In this document: positions 43,298-56,781 of the stretch, one piece after another
Numbering within the stretch: the stretch's first letter is position 1
How the letters are laid out: each line of letters starts with the position of its first letter
Assembly: GCF_023101765.2 (NCBI RefSeq)
Contig: NC_064229.1
Coordinates: 4,468,001-4,532,000, forward strand
Source: Spodoptera frugiperda
Lineage: Eukaryota; Arthropoda; Insecta; Lepidoptera; Noctuidae
Reading direction: 5' to 3'
DNA length: 64,000 bases
Notes under the pieces: generated by a model
The model's database searches: none
What the model was told of the DNA's origin: nothing
What the model saw: the letters and a program-made list of their open reading frames with translations, nothing else
Made by a program: the position numbers and the translations under genes

Positions 43298-46200
43298 CAA
43301 GATGAAAATACGTACGTCCTAACTTATTCTAATATCAATAATACATTACTAACTATAAGAAAAACTCACTTGAAAATTCTAAAAAATCTAAGCTCCAAAT
43401 TCAACTTAAAATTTAAATCAGATCAGATAAACTTCATTCCAAAAACTCCATTTTATCTTTCTATTCAGAAACAAATTAGCACTCTGACCGACAGACCGGC
43501 TTCCTTAGATAAATCTAGCTGCCTAATTTACGCCCTGCAGTTTAAAAAAAAAGGGAAAGAAAGAAAGAAAAAAAATGTCAGAAAGTCTCTTAATTTACTT
43601 CGTCAAAGCCTCCATCAATCAAGCTTCGAACTCGCTTTAAATTGATCCGACGTTTCCATCACTACTTTTTTGTTCTGTTTGAAATAATAGTGAGGAGAAA
43701 TTAGTGTAGTGTAAGTAGCTAACTAAGCAACTCGATACTTTTAGTCGAGTTGGGATATTTTTTTGTGTTGAATAAATTAAATTAAGTTAAAACAGGGCGT
43801 ATAGTGTTTTAATATTTTTTAAGTGTTTCTCAAAGTTGCTTACTGAATAATAGTTTTACAATGTTCAATATTAAATTGATACCTACTACCAAAGCTTAAG
43901 TTAAAAACATATCAACACATTTCCCACTTAACAAAGTACCTAAATGAGCACTAAGTTTAAGATATTCAACCTTGGCTTCTAATAAGAAGTTCCTCACAAC
44001 AGACTAATTGAAAATAATAAAATTATTCTCCCATCCAATAATTCGTGTACAAAGTAATAAGAAACGCGTGTTAGGCTGTTAACTTAACATAGTGTCTAAT
44101 ATCACAAGACAGACGCCGCGAATGGGAATGTAAAACCAAAATTAATAGTCAGAAATTACTTGAACATTATGTACCTAAAATAAGTTACTTAAATAATGGT
44201 TCTTGTTTACATAGAGCATAGAGCACAAACTTGATTGTGACAAAGATTACGCACATAACAAATAAATACAATTAGTTACTAATATAATCAAATGGACATG
44301 CTAAATAAAACTTATTTTGTCCGGAAAAAGACATCGATAAGATTTCAGCAATAATTCACATTTCACTCGACTAAATCAGTTAGTCAATTTTATTACTCGG
44401 GAAAACATGTAAGTCTCATGATGCGTAAACGCAGGCAATAATTTATTATACAAGAAACAACAAGTCACATTAGTCGTTTTAACTTATGAGTAAGTTTGTT
44501 CGACAGTCTGAGCCTCAAAGTGAATATTATTCACGATACATATATTGCCATTACAGAGATATTAACTGGTGGAAATATATTACAAAAGTATTCCATATTA
44601 AACTAAGCGTGAAGAAAATAATCGGATCAATGAAAGAAATGTTATAATCCATTTAAATTTCTATTTCATAGCTGCTACACAGATAATAATTACTCATTAT
44701 TACCAATAGATAATCAAACACGTACACAAAACAAAACGAATGACCCATAAATCCTCCAACAATACGCAACCCTTTTACAACAACCCAAAAAAAAAAACAA
44801 AAGCCCAATCGTTTAGTCGATTTCCACACTCGATTAACATAATCGACTAAACAAATGTAGGTACGTCTCTAATTAAACATACTATTAATTGCGTCTTGTT
44901 TTCCGTAGACTTTCGACTGCTGTTTTGACGTGTATACAATGGCCTCTTTTTGTCCATTATGGACCCACAAAGGTCTGTTATGTGAGCACAAATTAATGGT
45001 CATGTAATTACGGTTTTGTTTAGAGGAAGTCGGATTCAGGAGCTGAAATAAGGGTTGGGCTAAGGAGTGTGTTTTATGGGTGTGCGTGATTTGCAGAATA
45101 GCATTACTATTCATAGTTCTGTTAATATTATCAACAGTGGTTGTGTATGTTTTATATACATCTAAAATCAACGAATCATGTGATTTTTATATGAAGATTT
45201 TTTAAAGGTATAAAGAATAGTAGAGACTTGAATTTTGTCACATTTCCATAAAAAAACATTTTGTAAACCAATCCACAAATCATAATAAGTTATTTTACGT
45301 ATAGATAAAACCAATAAAGAAAACTACAAGTAGGTACCTATAATAAGATAAAACCGTCGCGTTATTAAATAAAAAATATTCACATAAGTACATGGAGATT
45401 ATTCCTTTATTCCAACAATTCTCTTAACAGCATTCCTTTGGGATCGTCTTAAGAAAAACTCTACTCTGAACAACATAGTTTTACAACTAACTCTTTAAGT
45501 TTCTTAGTTGTTCCTTTTACTTTAAAGTCTGCATTTAAATCTGAATGCATATCAGCTTTAAGACTATCTTCAAGATATTCTTTTGTTTTTTCTTATACTA
45601 CTGTTAGGTAGGAAACAGTTCACTTGATGGTAAACGAGCACCGTTGTCTAAATAGGTTTTTAACACCAAATCAGACTATTGACTTCCTACCTATACCATA
45701 CCACAGCTTATAAGTAGCCATTGCTGACCAAAAACCTCTTCTCGCACGGAGAAGATTGGAGCATTAATCACCACGTTTGCTCAATGTAAGTTGCGATTTC
45801 AAACTTACCCTTAGTTAAGTTGACACATTTAACTCGAAAAAGGTCACATTGGTACTTTGCCTTTGGTAGGTTTAGCACTCGCACCCTCATGCGTGAAAAA
45901 CTGACGTCTTAGCCTGCGGACGACCACGATTATTGACTACCTATATAGTATATGCCCAATATGCCTATTATATGTATCGTTGTAGGGTTATAATACTATC
46001 TGTGTTCGAACGTTCCCGCTTGGCGACAGATCGGTTAACATTGTGGGAAACTGTCTGATTACGCAATCGTTTTCGGAGAAGAGGGATTTCCAACTAAAGA
46101 GAGGTATGGTACAACTAAAATAGTGATTTCTATTCAATATCAGCGATATTACAAGTGCGTTGCGGACCATGTTAACCGTTTAAATGCGTAATTTTCTGGG

Positions 46201-46315
46201 GGCAATCCTCAAAGAATGATGGGTCCATCAAACAGGTTGGGCATTCAGAACTCCCATATACCACATGTAAAGCAGAAACATTACACTTTAGTATAGTTTT
46301 TAGCTATGGACTACC

Positions 46316-46445
46316 TAACGAGTTTACCGGGACTCCGGCTCGAAAAGCTAGAATAGGAACGGGGTGGTTTTTAGTCAGTACGAGTGTAATACTTCCCTGT
46401 CGCCTTGCCCAAGGCGAGATAAGTTATATAATGATTCTTTCGCCT
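46316..46445 (-). repeat. Repeat family C copy, inverted
   Basis: Reverse orientation of the family: gtttaccgggactccggctc, ggaacggggtggtttttag and ccttgcccaaggcga. Confidence 0.65.
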
Positions 46446-47218
46446 CAAAAAATGGTTAGTTTTTAATATTTAATGCTGATACAGCAAAGAAAATAAACCA
46501 CATTTACAAACCTTCAATATAATTGTCTCAACTCATAAATTATTCACGCTCGATAAATGTAAAACCATTACCAGAAAGAGAAATACAAAGCTATCAAAAG
46601 AAATGAAGAAAGACAGAATTAAAAAATATCTACTATTGGATTAGACATAAAAAAATGTACACGAAATATTCAGGACACCTGAAACCACTCACCTTAAACT
46701 CTAATTGGATTCCTAATCTTGAAAAAGGCACATCAAGATATACTTTCCAATGTAACTTGACCTCTGAGGCTTAAAAATGTCTATACAATAAGAGGTCTTT
46801 GTAAATTGGACAATAACTTACTCTGCCTTACACCTACTTCAGATTTTCACACGTCACAAGATGAGAGTGATATTAAAAGCCGAGATATTTGACAAAGAGG
46901 AAAATTGGATCACCTTTTCTTACATTGAAGTGTGTTTAAGGTTCACAATGGCTTGTACATAACATAGGTATATATTTTGTCGTCATGTAGTCCTTTGATG
47001 AAGCTGGTTTCAATTCTTATATACAATCTTTCAATTAAACGCCTGAGACTTCGATATTGAATGTCAGATTGCAGAGAATCTTCCCTATTTAGACTATCCT
47101 CAAATAAATAATTAGGTATGTACCTAGCTATAAGCTACACCCTGAACTTGGTGATGAGAGGAGATGAGATGGTGCCATAATATGGTTGTGACAACAAAAT
47201 CGGCCCTGCCGAATGATA

Positions 47219-47300
47219 TTATAAGTAAAAAGGTGTAGTTGGGTTATAAGTGCTCAGAAATTAGCGCTTTAAAATGTGGACAAATGGCAACGGTTTTTAA
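47219..47300. repeat. Repeat family H copy
   Basis: attataagtaaaaaggtgta, gctcagaaat and ttaaaatgtggacaaatggc recur at 58665-58750. Confidence 0.6.
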
Positions 47301-47839
47301 AAGCCCACGGGAATGTTGGACGCTGGGTTTTTTAATCAGTAGTTACCATGAATTAAGGTTCGTGTGAAGTACCTAGATAATTATCTTAACTAAAAATTAA
47401 TTTGCACATTTCACCAAGAAATTAAAATTAAAAGTGTTATCTTCATTATAATTTGATGAATTGTATAGATATATCGTTCATAATTACCTATGATTGATGC
47501 CAACATGTTCATACACCCTAAATTATACAATTTAAACTTTATCACAAGGCAAGAAAGAGTAGAAAACCTATTGCAAAACATACAAGACACTAGCACATGA
47601 ACCTACCCCAATCTAACTAATTTCATCATTACATTTTCAACCATAACTACTAGTAATAAAGTCACTAATTCTTTAAATATATCAGTATATCTTGATGTGA
47701 ATGTCTGTAGATAAGGTCACTAAGCGAAGAATGAATCTAGGGTTCCGTTTCCCACGTACCCTACGGTTGGTTACCTTCGAGGGTCACGGACGTTAACCTG
47801 CACCACTTTTACCCCAGTGAAAGTCGACTAATACTATAA

Positions 47840-48200
47840 AACGAGCAAATAATTAATTGTTTGTTTGTCTGTTTGCATTGAATAGACTACGAAACTACTG
47901 AAGCGATTTGACAAAATCATCATTGTTTAGCTCACTTTTTAAACTGTATTTCGTTACCTAATTTCCTAGAAATCGAAACCTACTCAAGTGAAAATCTAAA
48001 CTAATATTATAATAAGGAATGATTTTAAAGTCCGTTTGTGTTTGCATCGAACGAACTTTAAACTACTAGACTGTTTTGAAACAATATTTCTCTATTAGAC
48101 AAGTTAGTTTCACTAGGCTATTTACTATACCAATATTCTTACAATGGAGCTTTTAAAAACAGTTTAATCACAGACAAAGTCGCGGGCAGTAAGCTAGGTA
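47840..48200 (+). repeat. Two decayed family D copies
   Basis: 47840-47960 has ttgtttgtttgtctgtttgc and actactgaagcgattt. 48000-48200 has actaatattataataaggaa, gtccgtttgtgtttgcatcg and a terminal agtcgcgggcagtaagctag. Confidence 0.45.
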
Positions 48201-49154
48201 GTTGGTTAATAATATCGGACCCAAAAAGTTTTAATATTTTGCTCTAGTTTTGTTTTCCAAGCCTCATTTCAAGGGTTAAGTAATATTTGTTGTATAAAAT
48301 GAGTTTGGAGCTCAAATTAAAGTGTGATTTTCTACTTTAATTAAAATATATAAGTAGGTGATTTCAAGTTCTTGATTGATATTTCGTGGTTACCCAATAA
48401 CAAGGTATTTTGTGATTTTAGTTGTGTTTTAGGTTACCTAAGTCTAGACCTGTTTCTATTTTGTTTAGTAACTGAGCTTGTTAGATATTTTTGTACGCAA
48501 TTTACGCAATTAGTTTTTGACAACGGCTTTTTCTCTTGGTATTATGATTGATTTAATTTTGTAGGTGTATGCTATATTGCTTAAGAAGACATAAACTAAA
48601 TTCATCTTAAAGCCATTAAACTTTGTTATTCTGAAATGTAACATGGAATCAGCCATTGTTTGATCAAAATAGTAGTCCAGTATTACAATTTGGCTTACAA
48701 TCAACCTAAACAAACAGTCTATAGGTCACACACACACACAACAAAAAGACATGCTATTCCAACCAAAACAGCTCAAACACTAATATGCTAACAAGCCTAA
48801 AAACATAAAAATACAACAAGACTATCTCCAAAACGATTAGTGAAACATAATGAGTGACAGTTACAAATAACTAGCAGTTACAAATAACTGCCATGCAAGC
48901 ATTTAAAGCTCAACTAATAAGGGCTACATCAACGTTAATGACCCTACAACTGATCACCCTTCAGTTTAAACTGTCTCGTAAATAACTTCACGTCCATTTA
49001 GTTTTGATTTGACAGAGATTTACTTCTTCCTTATTATTGTTTGAAGATTTATTTTGGAAATGTTCGGTTCGGTAAGGTCCTTAAAGTTATAGAAAGATTT
49101 CAGTTAAATATGGATGGTTACATTGATCTTCCGTAGACGGCTAGTCTCAATTTT

Positions 49155-49325
49155 TTAGGCAGTGTTAGACTCTTACTAACTAAAAATCTACCCGTTCCTA
49201 CTCCTGCTTTTCAAGCCGGAGCCCCGGTAAACCTGCTAGGTAGTCCGCAGTTCCGGATCAGGCATCAGCCTTACTGGGCCCCATCTGTGGTGGTCTGATG
49301 GCTCTTTGAGGCACGAAGACCCGCA
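49155..49325 (+). repeat. Repeat family C copy, longest
   Basis: gttagactcttactaacta, gccggagccccggtaaacct and ccccatctgtggtggtctga. Confidence 0.7.
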
Positions 49326-50189
49326 ACGTTTTACCCCTATTCCATAAAAATGGGTTTATAATAAACCTTGAATTTGTCCAAAGTCATCATGTGGACTTTG
49401 TCCTCCGCAAACCCAGTGAAGTTATTGTTTATCTTTCTCATAACGCCGTTTACATAGTGGGAAACTGCTTTCCTGTTTATTACGTACGTACCTAATACAT
49501 AATATCTCAGACGTTGGGCTATCGTTCTGCAAGATTGACTAATTATGGAATAGGGATATTTTGTTCATTAACTTTATTGCACACAATAATTTAAAAACGA
49601 CTTTATATCTTAGATCTTAGAACTTAAAGTCCATTTAGATAAATAATGTTTAAAAAAAAACGAAAATTTTAACTATTTTAAACATGTGACGGAATTTCGA
49701 GTTAATAATAAGACGTTTCCTTTATCCTACGCAGTCAAAAACCTAAATATCACCATCCAGTCGATATTAAAATCATGTTTACCTCATAAACAGAATAGAG
49801 TTGACGTAACCAACAAGGGTATAGGACAATATCGTCCCACGTGGGCGGCGCAAGGGTTCACCTCATGCAACATTAATGTAAATGCGCATCTTCCTCATTT
49901 AAATTATCTCCAGCCAGACCTCTTTAGTAAATAGGATAGTGATACAATATTCATGAAAGATCACGCCTATTTATAGGTCTTGAAGACAATGAATAAATTT
50001 TATTCAAATACAAAACAGAAATACTAAAACGAAAAGCGTTTTTCGTTTTACCCGAACTGTTTTCTAGAACAAAGGTTCTATAATAAAACACTCTAAAAGT
50101 TCGAGTGTTATTTATTATTTAGCAATAACTATTCGAACTTGCCCAGACAGACCAGAGATTGGCCAGCGCCAATGAACCAACCAACCAGT

Positions 50190-50330
50190 GCCCTTGGTAT
50201 GAGTTTGAAATCGAAACGAGGGCGCGATCAGCACTCCGATTGGTTGGTTTATTGTAGCTGGCCAATCAAAGCGCCGAACGCGGTCTCGGTTCAAACTCGT
50301 TAAGCGTAAAACAAACTCGCACTAAGCTCC
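50190..50330. mobile_element. MITE family E copy
   Basis: cccttggtatgagtttgaaa at the left, aaacaaactcgcactaag at the right, with gattggttggttt and ggccaatcaaagcgccga inside. Confidence 0.75.
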
Positions 50331-50837
50331 CAGTTAGCAGTCAAGACAGTTCGCATACTTACAACACAAAATAATGTTTTCATCTAACCTTGTAAGTAGA
50401 CGTCCCAGAATTACATAACACGAAAATATCCAACACAACTTCCACACCACCTTCGGCGTTTCATTTGAAACACTGCAGAGTTCCTTGCAGTCCACAATAA
50501 TTGGGGATGTAACGAAGATTAATAGCACTTCAGTTAATGATAATGGAAACAAAGCGAACGAGCCGAAACGCGGGAATTTCAATTCACAGTTTTAATTAAA
50601 TGCCCGTAGCCTTAGTACGTTTTTGGAGGCCGAAGAATTGTGGATACTACGTGTTTTACTAAGTTACTGTTAGCTTTTTATCGTTTAATTGATGGCAATA
50701 CTTAATTTAGGGGTTTTGCTGTTTTGGCTGTATAAGCTCGTGCAAAGTCCCTCTGTTATATGAGGCTCTTGATTTGACAAGTCAAACGTAGTAGTGAGTA
50801 CTTGTAGGGGAAATAAAAATATCTATTTAATTTTAAA

Positions 50838-51064
50838 TGAGGGTGAGCCATGCTTCGGCATGAGTGGGTCGGCTCGGCCGGAGCGATAACACGGCTCATA
50901 CAAAAATGGCGTGAAACAACGCTTGCGTTATATGAGTAAGGTTATCGGAGGTTCAATTTTTCACCTTCCCAGCAACGCACTTGTAACGCCTCTAGTGTTT
51001 CGGATGTCAACGATTGCTTACCATCGGATGATCTGTCTGCTCCTTTACCGGCTTATACCATAAA
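50838..51064 (-). repeat. Repeat family B, full copy inverted
   Basis: gtgagccatgcttcggcatg, gcgtgaaacaacgcttgcg, agcaacgcacttgtaacgcc, agtgtttcggatgtcaacg and ttgcttaccatcggatgat. The first half is missing from most other copies here. Confidence 0.7.
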
Positions 51065-51940
51065 ATAATAAGGTGCTTTTTAAATCCAAACTACTGCAAG
51101 AACAAGACCTTATCAAGACCTTACTTCAAGTAATAGTAGAAATAGCTTTACTATAGCACAAACCAATGATAGAAACACACAAGGAAACGTAGAAATTATT
51201 GACAAAACAACATATTTCCTATATACACAAGCGAATCCGCTATTCTCGTTAATGGATTCTTCCGGAATCCTATCAAATAGTCGACCCTCATTCCTATAAA
51301 CGTATACTGACTATTAAATCCTTTATAACAAACCTATCAACAGTTTGGGTAAACAAATTTCAACGACTAATCTTCTCAATAAGGTTAATTTGATCACGAT
51401 CCCCGCTTTTAATACGACGAATATCATCAAATTAATTTGTAGGAATGAAATGGTTATGTTACCTCGCTGATGGTTTCATGTAGGGATCGTATAAATATCT
51501 ACCCCTTTCTTCAAACTGATATATTCATTAGTTTTATTCAACTTTTACAAAAAAGCAGATTTTTGGTTTCTGGAGACCTTGACATCGGTTTTCGAGTCTA
51601 GCCAAAGTAAAATAGAGCTTTCTAATTTAAAAAATTGTGCCTAATACACTTGGGAGCAAAGAAACGGAGTCACTAGCTTTTTTTTTTTTTTCATTTTATA
51701 CAACCTTGTTTTAAAACAGAATACTCTCATTTCATAGATAATGAAATTACCTTTCATAGGACCTGCATTACCAGTTAAGAAAATATTTGTAACATAAAAT
51801 ATTTATAAGGATATGTAAAATGAAAAACACTAATGGTCCGGTTTTTTGGCTCCTAAGTGTAGTTTCACTTCAGTATACTAATAGAATAACATAACTGGGC
51901 AATACTAGGTGTAACAAAAAGCCATCATGTTTTTCCTATC

Positions 51941-52064
51941 GTGAAGCCATTTATCCCCGAAAGGGTAGGCAGAGGGGCACATTATGGCACGCAATGCTAC
52001 TATACAATGTACACCCACATTTCACATTTTTGATGGTGAGCCTATTGCCATTTACCGGGCACAA
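51941..52064 (-). repeat. SINE family A fragment
   Basis: gccatttatccccgaaaggg to tatt gccatttaccgggcac; the tRNA-like end is lost. Confidence 0.65.
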
Positions 52065-52431
52065 AAAGCCATTCACGCTAAAATCTATGATTTAAATAAA
52101 AATAAGCACACTATTCTAAAACACTCCTTAACTTCGCACGTGCAATCCTTTATCAAATTAGTTGCCCTAATCTGATGATCCACAAAAGTAAAGGTGAAAA
52201 ATGAATAGCTCAATTTAGCGTGCCCATTTCTGTGGCAATGTGATCTCCTATAAATAACAACGTCAGCGGACGACCTAAATAATGAAGCATAAAGTGAGCA
52301 TCGCCTGTACTCATACAAGAACTGCTCTTACAGACTATAGCTACTCAAAAAATAAGAAAGTATACTAAGAAAATAGTTTTTTTTATGTCTATAGAGTGGA
52401 GAAAACTGATATAGGAGATGTACCAATATTA

Positions 52432-52589
52432 TCACACCTTTTATCCCCGAAGGAGCAAGCAGAGAATACTACTGAGACATTTTCGAAAAACTGAAATAAG
52501 CCTATTAATACTTTTTCCGACCGGGAAATCGAACGGAAGACCCCTTGCCTAGCAGTCGCATTTGCAACCACTCGAGGAACTTGGCAGTT
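52432..52589 (-). repeat. SINE family A with internal deletion
   Basis: tcacaccttttatccccga joins directly to tactactgagacattttcg, then ccgggaaatcgaacggaag. Confidence 0.65.
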
Positions 52590-53046
52590 AAACAATTATT
52601 ATCAAGTAGCCAACCAATTTTATATTTTCTTAAGATCAGGGGCCTTAGACAAAGTAACAATTTAAAAACGATAACGAAGTTAGAAAAGTCTAAAATGTAT
52701 GGAGCTGCGTTAAGTCACGTGGTCAATCGACATCGTTATCGCAATTTGGTAGACAATGTAACATTTCATAACGAAACCATAAAGTAACGAATACGTTAGC
52801 GAACGTTATCGTGTTTACTCCATACAAATGCGTAGACAAGCAGCACTTTCAGTGTTCGTCTTCGCCTCGATCGTGATCGTCATTAAGGATAACGAAACGA
52901 ACGCTAAAACGTTGTAGTTATCGACTAATATCGACACAATATGGCCGGATTTCATTCTACAGCTGATTTTTGACCTTGGTTGATGACATACTCTTGAGTA
53001 TTTATTTTATGTTAGAGGCATTACTGCAGGTTAAATAAATTATAAA

Positions 53047-53668
53047 ATGCATTCTCTTCGTTTATTGTGGGCTGTGCACAATGAGAACGCCTGGGAGAGG
53101 CGTCAAAACCGATAAATCAGCGACGGCTATTGGAAACAATTGGAGAAATGCCTGAATTGTTTTTCATCTAACATTTCAGACTTAATAAAAGAGCATTTAG
53201 GAAATTATGCAAGGACCTAGAAGCTCATGCACGATTAAAAGGTTCTACTGAGATTCCCCTGGAACTAAAGGTAAGAAATTTTACATTAATTAAACAATAT
53301 AATTATATGTATTGCAGGCAACCAGATACTTATGTTGTTGGTTATTGATCCTAATAACTTGAGTTAAAGCATTATTCGTCTGGATAGTTTTATATATTAT
53401 AGGTACTATATAACAAAAATACGACACAGTACTTTATTAACTGCTGTAGAGGTAAGTAAAAATAAAACCACATAATCTAAATCTGTATTATTATAATTTT
53501 CAGGTGCTGTGTGCTCTTAGCTTTTTAGCTACTCGCTTGCCGCTGTTTCGAAGGAGGTCGCTCAAACGGTCGGGAGAAACAGCAGACTGCGGTGTCGCTG
53601 GCGATCTCAACCGCGGACCACGCCTGGTGGATGGAAAAATATTATTTATATTAAATATTTATGTATAA
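53047..53668 (+). pseudogene. Harbinger transposase (HARBI1-like), N-terminal remnant
   Basis: An ATG at 53047 opens MHSLRLLWAVHNENAWERRQ with a stop soon after. 53190-53270 reads RAFRKLCKDLEAHARLKG then STEIPLELK and a gtaag donor. After an intron, 53504 continues VLCALSFLAT. These are HARBI1-family N-terminal motifs. The sequence after LAT departs from the family and stops at 53668, so the catalytic DDE part is missing. Not functional. Confidence 0.7.
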
Positions 53669-54328
53669 GATTTTTTATAAATAATAATGCATAATTTATA
53701 TAATAGGTAATATTTATAAATAATAATTCATAACCAGATTAACCAAGTTAAAAACTAATTTATCAAAAAATTTAATGGTGTCTTTCATGTAAGTGAAGTT
53801 ACTTGGTTGACTAATGTTATTAAGAATACTTTATAAAACATTTCGATTTATTTATTTGCCATCTACCTACTAGAGACAATTAAGTAGCTCATTTTTGAGC
53901 AGATCCCTTGAAGGTGTATACCTAGTACTTACATTAAATCCTAGTTTTTCTATAGTCTTGTCCATAGTTATAAGTATAATATATATGTATATGTTATAAG
54001 TTTAGTGTAAAAGAGATTAAAAAGCCAATTTGGCATGAACTTTTGAAAAATAACAATAACATGCAGGTTTGGACACCAAAGTATAGCTTGTACTATACTA
54101 TTATATGTACTTGTTTGAATTTTTGTAGTAAGGAGTTTAATGTAAGTTTAGTGTAAGTTTTCTTTTACATATTTGCTTAAAAGAAAACTTACAACTAAGA
54201 AAGCAAATGTTTTATGGTATATGCCAATAAACATTTCTTGTTTCTTTCTTACTATGGGTATCAGAGATTGATCATCATCATTATAATTATAAAAAGTCCC
54301 CAGTCCAGTTATAACAGAGAAAATTATT

Positions 54329-54371
54329 ACAAGCCAATTTTCATAACTTGTGGTTATGAAAATTGGCTTGT
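54329..54371. repeat. Perfect 19-bp inverted repeat
   Basis: Arms acaagccaattttcataac (54329-54347) and its exact reverse complement (54353-54371) around the 5-base loop ttgtg, inside the Harbinger element beyond the broken end of its minus-strand gene. Confidence 0.9.
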
Positions 54372-54466
54372 GTCCACTTATCCAAAACCCTTTAGAAAAT
54401 AGCTTGCTAGCCGTTCTACCATCACACCAGTCTTTCCAAAAATGTTCATTAGATCCTTACTTTTTA

Positions 54467-54754
54467 TCACTTGTCTGTAGTCTTGCTGCCTCCGCCACCA
54501 ACAGCATTCAATATGTTTGTCAGTTCAGTCCACAGTCGGTCTGACCGTACCCAACCTAGTGATGCAGCAAGAGGCCTCGCCGGGTCACCATGACTGTAAC
54601 ATAAACAAACAAAGATTCATATAAGTACTTCATTTTTAAGATTGCGTCATTCGTACATTACATACTAGTGAATACAACTGGGATTTACTTACTTTGCCAT
54701 ATCCTCAAGCAGCATTGACAATTGTTGGGAACTTGTTCGCACTCTTGATTCCAT
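54467..54754 (-). pseudogene. Harbinger second protein (Myb/SANT-like), truncated
   Basis: Exon 54754-54693 reads MESRVRTSSQQLSMLLEDMA with donor gtaagt. Exon 54593-54467 continues HGDPARPLAASLGWVRSDRL and WTELTNILNAVGGGGSKTTD, then stops. The pattern R-x-D-R-x-W-x-E-L-x-x-x-L-N-A-x-G is that of the DNA-binding accessory protein. The C-terminal half is frame-broken. Confidence 0.65.
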
Positions 54755-55546
54755 GTTTCATCACTATCACTAAAAATTATAATAGATTAGAACACCAGTA
54801 ATTTATAAAAATGAGTCTATATTGATTATCATTAAGACTAAAACTTAATATCAAAGTTAATGATAATTAAAACTTAATATAAACAACAATTTAGAATAAT
54901 AATACTCTATTCACTTACTTACTGGTATAAAGTTTTGTTTTTATTATAATTTACAATACTTTAGCAACTCTTTATTTCTATGATTTCACTCAAGTAAAAC
55001 GACTACTTAAAACAAAGACTATATTACTTACTAGAAATAACGTGGACTGTCTTATGCGAGGGCTAGTTCGAAATTGAACTAATAAAGTCATATTTCTCTT
55101 GGGAAGCACTTGAGCCCAGCAGTTTTCGGATATTTACGTCTGGGCTAAGGACATTGCAGCACAACCACTTGAAGCCCACCGGCGCGGCGACCACCGGCAC
55201 CGTGCCGATCCCGTGACGTCACCCAGCACTCCAACGTCGCTGACTGTGATAACATCACCCTCACGAAGTACGGCGATCGCCAACAACTCACTTATTCTTA
55301 TCAGTAAAATTCGAAAACAGTAATAACTCGCGGGAATAATCCGATTTGAACTTCTTGAGTGACACTGACAGCTAAATTTTCGTTACCATAAACAATATTT
55401 TTATTTTTTAGCGAACAATCGATTCGACACAACGATAACGATCGCGATGTTACTTTGGCTAAGAAATGTTTGTCGTTATCGTTGAGACGATGACGATTTT
55501 AGATATCGTTTCGCTACCAAGCGATGTTACTTTGTCTAAGGACCCA

Positions 55547-55640
55547 GTACCCTTAGTACAACTTTGTTTTACGTCGAATAAAAACGAAACGAGAACGCTT
55601 TCGGTGCTCTGATTGGCCGGCTCGAATAAACCAACCGATC
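55547..55640. mobile_element. MITE family E, left half only
   Basis: gtacccttagtacaactttg and gctctgattggccggctcg. The right inverted end is missing. Starts where the Harbinger right end stops. Confidence 0.65.
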
Positions 55641-56781
55641 ACAGGTCTGGACCCAATATCTCCAATTCCTATCCCCAATTAATCTAACAAATTAAGCTAA
55701 ATTCCAACTGTGTACAGACACAACACAGTATTATGAATCTTTCACGTTTGTCGAGCCTTGTTTTTTATGTAAGGATATAAAATTGTACCGTAAAATTCAA
55801 GTCACGTTCTTGTCCCTGTATGGAGTCAATCATTGTTTTATTAGATTCGCGATACGAGACAACAGCCCACAACATTGTATGTGTGCCAAGTTTTTATAAG
55901 ACCCCCCTCTCTTAACGATACAACCGTGTTTAGAGAGTGTTCTATCGTTATTTTGCTACCGCATTCGTAACGGAAGGTTTATCGTTGTGCTCAGTAAATA
56001 ATATGGGGTTGGAACCTTTTTTTTTGGAGATTGTTACTGTTTGCTTTTTGTTTTTGATTTTTTTGTAGATGAGTGGAGTCTATTAGGGAGATACTGTTGG
56101 ATGGACTGATAATACATAGATGGTAGCTTTAGAACTAGACAATAAAGATACAATTATTTGGAAACGTCTTTTTATTTTACGCGCGTAACTCGTTGGCCGC
56201 TCCTTAAGTGGCGACCTACCTGGTTTACCTTCTGATTGCAACGCATATGAGATGTGACTATAATGACCAATCTCGATATATCATGAACAATTCTTTCTTA
56301 AACGTTACCCACACAATTATTTTACAGAGTTCCGTGCGTACTATAGGACTCATTAACATTAAAAATCTACAATTACATTATAATTCACTTCTAGCAATAC
56401 AGAAGTAAGCAGTCAAATAACCAATGATGACATAGAAGTAAGCCATCAAACATATGATCGATGTCTTAGAAAGATATCAATAAGTACCTGATCGTATCCT
56501 GCCAAGCGAATTTAGTCCCTATTCCTTAGTAAGTACGATGCAAATGACCTCATAAACGTGCCCCATAATGAACGTTTGCCCACAAAGAAACTTTTTTCTA
56601 TCAAATAGAATTCATTTACAGTCTGGAATGTTGCCAGATCGAACATTTCTATTTCTATTTTCCTCCGCCATTGTTGTTTCTTACAACTTTATATGGAGGG
56701 AATATTGAATTAAGTTAGTCAACCGCTTACTTCTTAGATTAGCTGAATCAATACTAAGTATGTTTACTTTGACATAAGTAA

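Larger units (their letters stand above)
52639..55545. mobile_element. Decayed PIF/Harbinger transposon
   Basis: Inverted ends: ccttagacaaagtaaca near 52643 and tgttactttgtctaagg near 55525. Inside are remnants of the two genes typical of the superfamily in opposite orientations: a transposase on plus and a Myb/SANT-like protein on minus. The three-base target duplication cannot be confirmed. A half MITE E abuts the right end. Confidence 0.75.

Noticed and set aside
45600..45700. Further family B fragment (acttgatggtaaacgagcac)
   Set aside because: The match is too short and out of order to be called.
50334..50582. 82-codon minus-strand frame with a hydrophobic N-terminus (MKFPRFGSFALFPLSLTEVL), considered as the shg signal-peptide exon
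   Set aside because: Its donor-like site leaves two bases, while exon 1 needs one; there is no similarity to a cadherin N-terminus, and it abuts a MITE.
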